A stretch of DNA of 64,000 nucleotides, taken from Cystobacter ferrugineus. GTDB lineage: Bacteria > Myxococcota > Myxococcia > Myxococcales > Myxococcaceae. Made by a program: the position numbers and the translations under genes. Position 1 is the stretch's first letter, and each line of letters starts with the position of its first letter. This document shows, piece by piece, positions 61,145 through 64,000 of this stretch. Below the pieces are notes generated by a model, which had not been told where the DNA came from, searched no databases, and saw only the letters and a program-made list of their open reading frames with translations. Location of the stretch: the NCBI RefSeq assembly GCF_001887355.1, contig NZ_MPIN01000001.1, positions 1-64,000 of the forward strand, in the 5' to 3' direction.

Positions 61145-62392
61145 TCAGCGGTACAGCTCGCTCTTGAGCTGGAAGACGCCCGCGCGGGCCACGCGCTCGT
61201 GGGCCTTGACGCCCGCGAGCACCTCGTGCCGCTCGCCATCGAAGCGGCCCAGCTTGACCGGGCGGATCTCGAAGCGCGAGTCTCCCCGGGCCACGAAGAC
61301 CGTGGGCTTGCCATCGATGTAGGTGACGGCCGAGGCGGGCACGGAGCGCGCGACGCTGGCGAGCGAGGTGGGGCGGATGCGCGCGAACACCGCCTGGCCG
61401 GGCCGCAAGCGGCGCTCGGCGTCCTCCAGCGCCACCCGCACCCGCGCGCTGCGCGACTCCGGCTCGAAGATGTCCCCCACGTGCGCCACCTTGCCCTGGA
61501 TGGGCTCTCCCACGAGGCCCTCGGCGGTCAGCGACACCGGATCCCCCTCGCGCACCGCGCCCAGGTCTCCCTCGTAGAGCGTGAGCTCGACCCACAGGTG
61601 CTCCAGATCCGCGATCTGGAAGGCCATCAGCCCGGCGTCCACCGTCTGCCCGGCCGTCAGCAGGCGCTTGACCACCGTGCCCGCCATGGGCGCGCGCAGC
61701 AGGTGGGTTCCATTCGCCTGGGCGCGCGAGCCCCCGAGCACCTCGACGCGCTGCCTGGCGGCCTGGAGGAGCGCGCGCTGCTCCTCGTACTCGGTGCGCG
61801 CCAGCTCCTCCTCGCGCCGGGTGGTGAGGCGGGCCTCGAGCAGCCGCGCTTCCCGCTCGGCGTTGCGCCGGCTGGCCTCCAGCCGGGCCTCGGTGGCGAG
61901 CAGATCCGCCTGGGCCCTGCCCAGCTCCACGCTCTCCAGCTCCGCGAGCACCTCGCCCCGCTGGACCCGGTCCCCCTCGAACTTGAAGACGCGGCGCACC
62001 AGCCCCCGCGCCTGCGTGCCACAGGCCGCCATGTGCGAGGGATCGTAGGCCACCAGCCCGGTGGCCTGGATGATCGGGGTCACCGTGCTCTCCTCCACAC
62101 GGCCCACCTTGATCCCCGCCCTCGCGAGGAACTCCGGCGGCAGCACGAGGGCATTGGCCTCCAGGTGGGGCGCCGCGCTCGCCTCCGGTGCCGGCTCGGG
62201 CGCCGGCTCGCGCGAGGCGAGCAGCGCGATCAACCCCGTGAGGGCCACGCCGCCGCCGCCCAGCAGCAGCCAGCGCCGTCGGCCTCGGGTGGGGGTGGGG
62301 GGAGGAGCCTCATGGGGCGGGAGGGGAGACGTCATGGGGGGGTTGTCCTCGTGAGGGCGCGTGTCGGAAGAAGGAGGGAGGGGAGCGCTCAT
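61145..62392 (-). CDS. RND periplasmic adaptor, CzcB type
   Basis: 415 residues. Membrane anchor WLLLGGGGVALTGLIALLAS after a Pro-rich leader, lipoyl/barrel-sandwich halves (GLVRRVFKFEGDRVQRGEVLAELES and HLLRAPMAGTVVKRLLTAGQTVDAG) flanking a coiled coil (about 160-215), then the beta-barrel and membrane-proximal domains. It joins the RND pump to the outer-membrane channel. The ATG overlaps the TolC-family stop by 4 bp (ATGA); an internal Met (MTSPLPP) is an alternative start. No His-rich metal-binding segment is visible. Confidence 0.92.
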   Translation of the reverse strand: MSAPLPPSSDTRPHEDNPPMTSPLPPHEAPPPTPTRGRRRWLLLGGGGVALTGLIALLASREPAPEPAPEASAAPHLEANALVLPPEFLARAGIKVGRVEESTVTPIIQATGLVAYDPSHMAACGTQARGLVRRVFKFEGDRVQRGEVLAELESVELGRAQADLLATEARLEASRRNAEREARLLEARLTTRREEELARTEYEEQRALLQAARQRVEVLGGSRAQANGTHLLRAPMAGTVVKRLLTAGQTVDAGLMAFQIADLEHLWVELTLYEGDLGAVREGDPVSLTAEGLVGEPIQGKVAHVGDIFEPESRSARVRVALEDAERRLRPGQAVFARIRPTSLASVARSVPASAVTYIDGKPTVFVARGDSRFEIRPVKLGRFDGERHEVLAGVKAHERVARAGVFQLKSELYR

Positions 62393-63627
62393 GGAAGGGC
62401 TCCCAGGAGCTGCGTGAGCTCGGCGTAGCTGCCCCAGGCCGCGGACAGCAGGGCGAGCCGGTCGTCGCGCATGAGCACCAGCTCTCGCCGCGCCATCAGG
62501 ACGCGGGCGAAATCGAGCTTGCCGAGCTTCCAGGCCTGGGTGGAGGCATCCACCGCGCGCTGGGCCGCGGGCAGCGCGGAGTCGTCCGTCACCTGGAGCG
62601 CCCTGCGGGTGGCGTTCAGCGCGTCGAGCAGGGCACGGCCGCGCAGGGTCACGGCGCGGCGCAGCAGCTCGAGGTTGCGCTCGGCGCGGGCCTTCTCGGC
62701 ACGGGCCCGGGCGATCTCCGTCTGGTTGCGTTGGAAGATGGGGAAGGTCCAGGCGAGGCCCACGCCACCATGAGCGCGTCCGAGCTCATCGCGGCCACCG
62801 GTCAGCACCAGGTTGAGGGGGACGAAGCGCTCGGCCTCCCAGCGGCCCCGGCTCGCATCGAAGAAGTCCGCCTCGATGTCGGCCGCGCGCAGGGTGGGGG
62901 TGCGCTCCTCGAGCGCGGGGGGGGCCAGGGCCTCGGGCTCCGACAGGGGGGGCAGCTCCGCGCCACGGGAGGCGGGCCGCGTGGCCAGCTCGGGCTGACC
63001 GACGGAGATGCTCAACCGGCCGCGGGCCCGGGCCAGCGCCACCTCGAGCTCGGCGCGCCGCTGGGCCCACCGCGCCACCTCCGCGCGCGCGTGGGCGGCG
63101 TCGAGGGCGGTGGCATCCCCCTCCTGGAGTCGGCCCTCGACATAACGGGCGTCCTCCTCGCTCAGGGCGGCGGCTTCCTCGAGCGTCCTCAGCCGTGCCT
63201 CGGCGACCAGCACCTGGCCATAGGCCGCCACCGCTTCCGCCATGGCGCGCGCCGCGGCCTCGTCGCGTTGGGCTTCCTTCCAGCGCACCAGCGTGTCCGC
63301 TTCCTGGATGCGGCGGCCCCGCTGGCCACCCACCTCCACCGGCAGGAACAGGCTGCCGGCCACCGCGACGCCCTCGGCGCCCGGCACCGTGTCGGCGATC
63401 ACCTCGAGATAGGGATTGGTGAGCGGAGGCAGCCCCGCGCTCTGTCGTGAGGCGCCCGCGATGTCCACGTCCGCGGTGGCCAGCACCACCGCCGGGCCGT
63501 GGGTCCTCGCCCGGGCGACCACCTCGTCCAGGCTGGGGAAGCGCTCGGCCTCGGGGGGCGCGCTCTGGGCCCGCGCGAGGTGTGGCAACAGGGTGACGAC
63601 GATGACAAGAGGCCATGCGTGACGCAT
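62389..63627 (-). CDS. TolC-family outer membrane efflux protein, CzcC type
   Basis: 412 residues. Signal peptide MRHAWPLVIVVTLLPHLARA, then two OEP repeats with long coiled helices (RDEAAARAMAEAVAAYGQVLVAEARLRTLEEAAALSEEDARYVEGRLQEGDATALDAAHARAEVARW and the matching later segment with NQTEIARARAEKARAERNLELLRR). Sequence LNLVLTGGRDELGRAHGGVGLAWTFPIF is typical of CzcC-like channels. First gene of the efflux operon, with a clear promoter 157-185 bp upstream. Confidence 0.92.
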   Translation of the reverse strand: MRHAWPLVIVVTLLPHLARAQSAPPEAERFPSLDEVVARARTHGPAVVLATADVDIAGASRQSAGLPPLTNPYLEVIADTVPGAEGVAVAGSLFLPVEVGGQRGRRIQEADTLVRWKEAQRDEAAARAMAEAVAAYGQVLVAEARLRTLEEAAALSEEDARYVEGRLQEGDATALDAAHARAEVARWAQRRAELEVALARARGRLSISVGQPELATRPASRGAELPPLSEPEALAPPALEERTPTLRAADIEADFFDASRGRWEAERFVPLNLVLTGGRDELGRAHGGVGLAWTFPIFQRNQTEIARARAEKARAERNLELLRRAVTLRGRALLDALNATRRALQVTDDSALPAAQRAVDASTQAWKLGKLDFARVLMARRELVLMRDDRLALLSAAWGSYAELTQLLGALP

Positions 63628-63783
63628 TGCGCTCCTTCTTCGGAGGTGGATCGGAGAATGGGGAGGGGACTGGCGGCGATGCGATGCGCTCGAAGCCCGG
63701 GACGCGAAGCGTGGCCCGGGCGAGCGGCGGCACTTACCGATTCTCGGGAGGATCAGGCGGGTGCGTGTGCATCGACGCGCCCC

Positions 63784-63817
63784 AATCTAAGACGCAACAT
63801 GTTTGAGGTCAAATGTT
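63784..63817 (-). promoter_or_regulatory. Promoter of the metal-efflux operon with palindrome
   Basis: On the minus strand TTGACC (63807-63812), a 17-bp spacer and TAGATT (63784-63789) form a good sigma70-type promoter in an AT-rich island. The -35 is inside the palindrome TTTGAGGTCAAA (63802-63813), flanked by AACAT (63796-63800) and ATGTT (63813-63817). Operator and -35 overlap, as expected for a metal- or stress-responsive regulator. Confidence 0.6.
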
Positions 63818-63872
63818 TCGATGTCGCACCGCGTTGCTCGCTCGGCTGGCCGCTCGCGGGCCAGGGGAGCAC

Positions 63873-64000
63873 TCATGGGGAGGCGGTTGCCTCGCGGAGC
63901 AGGGCCTGGGTGTGCGCCAGGAGTCCGGGTCCCCCGGGCAGGCCGTGGCCGGGCACCACCTCGCGCACTTCGGGGAAACGCCGACGCACGCGCTCGAGGC
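63873..64000 (-). CDS. MBL-fold metallohydrolase, C-terminal part
   Basis: Only the last 41 codons are inside the window. They read RRRFPEVREVVPGHGLPGGPGLLAHTQALLREATASP, ending at a TGA (63873-63875). VVPGHG..GG.xLL.HT is the closing histidine motif of metallo-beta-lactamase-fold hydrolases. Substrate and full length cannot be judged. Confidence 0.75.
   Translation of the reverse strand, partial: LERVRRRFPEVREVVPGHGLPGGPGLLAHTQALLREATASP

Noticed and set aside
57905-62428. Open frame of about 1500 codons on the plus strand opposite the RND pump and adaptor
   Set aside because: Same effect: His/Arg/Gln/Gly-rich low-complexity product, fully antisense to two recognisable proteins.

Overview
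The window reads as one contiguous stretch of chromosome from a very GC-rich, gene-dense myxobacterium, probably of the Cystobacterineae (Archangium/Cystobacter/Myxococcus type). The grounds are a PilY1/minor-pilin cluster that includes the unusual cytochrome TfcP, a SitA-type lipoprotein toxin, many lipoproteins, Hanks-type kinases and GAF/PAS signalling proteins. No rRNA, tRNA, CRISPR array, transposase or integrase was seen.

Layout. 1-1.1 kb: the start of a lipoprotein gene that runs off the left edge, and a DoxX membrane protein. 1.2-8.4 kb: a complete minus-strand GlgE-pathway operon (glgE-treS-maltokinase-glgB) that turns trehalose into branched alpha-glucan through maltose 1-phosphate. 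8.9-18.3 kb: small conserved proteins, a PHP phosphoesterase, a secreted sorbosone dehydrogenase-like lipoprotein, an FmdB zinc ribbon protein, Fur with a cysteine-less thioredoxin-fold lipoprotein, and a protein with RelA/SpoT-type synthetase motifs. 18.3-20.8 kb: ftsB and a GAF-GAF-GGDEF diguanylate cyclase (dgc).

20.5-25.5 kb is the accessory region and the most interesting part. The last 251 bp of dgc occur twice (250/251 identical), 2923 bp apart. Between the copies lie a broken start of an AAA ATPase gene and a SitA-like lipoprotein toxin with its pentapeptide-type immunity gene. After the second copy come an intact OLD/AAA_15-type ATPase and a DUF3226 (TOPRIM-like) gene, which together resemble an ATPase-plus-nuclease anti-phage module. 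The broken and intact ATPase starts are diverged alleles, and each is preceded by a Shine-Dalgarno sequence, a hairpin and then the start codon. The dgc 3' end therefore looks like a site where conflict modules are exchanged.

25.6-30.2 kb: a PaoABC-like molybdenum hydroxylase operon and an RsmJ-like methyltransferase. 30.2-39.8 kb: a HAD 5'-nucleotidase, then the type IVa pilus priming/tip cluster (pilX-tfcP-pilY1-pilV-pilW-fimU). 40.3-43.0 kb: a membrane pseudokinase with a PEGA-like tail and a NarL-type response regulator. 43.0-56.8 kb: two cytochrome P450s, a GH37 trehalase, a GAF-PAS histidine kinase, an odd cysteine-motif ORF, a Ser/Thr kinase, a DUF4142 lipoprotein, and a TetR regulator divergent from a Coq4-like gene with three matching palindromes between them. 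56.9-63.9 kb: a PG-binding D,D-peptidase, a heavy-metal-type RND efflux operon (TolC-adaptor-pump) with a recognisable promoter, and the end of an MBL-fold hydrolase.

Coordinates of CDS features include the stop codon. Starts were chosen by ribosome-binding site, signal peptide or overlap with the upstream gene. Residue numbers are hand counts and may be off by one or two.
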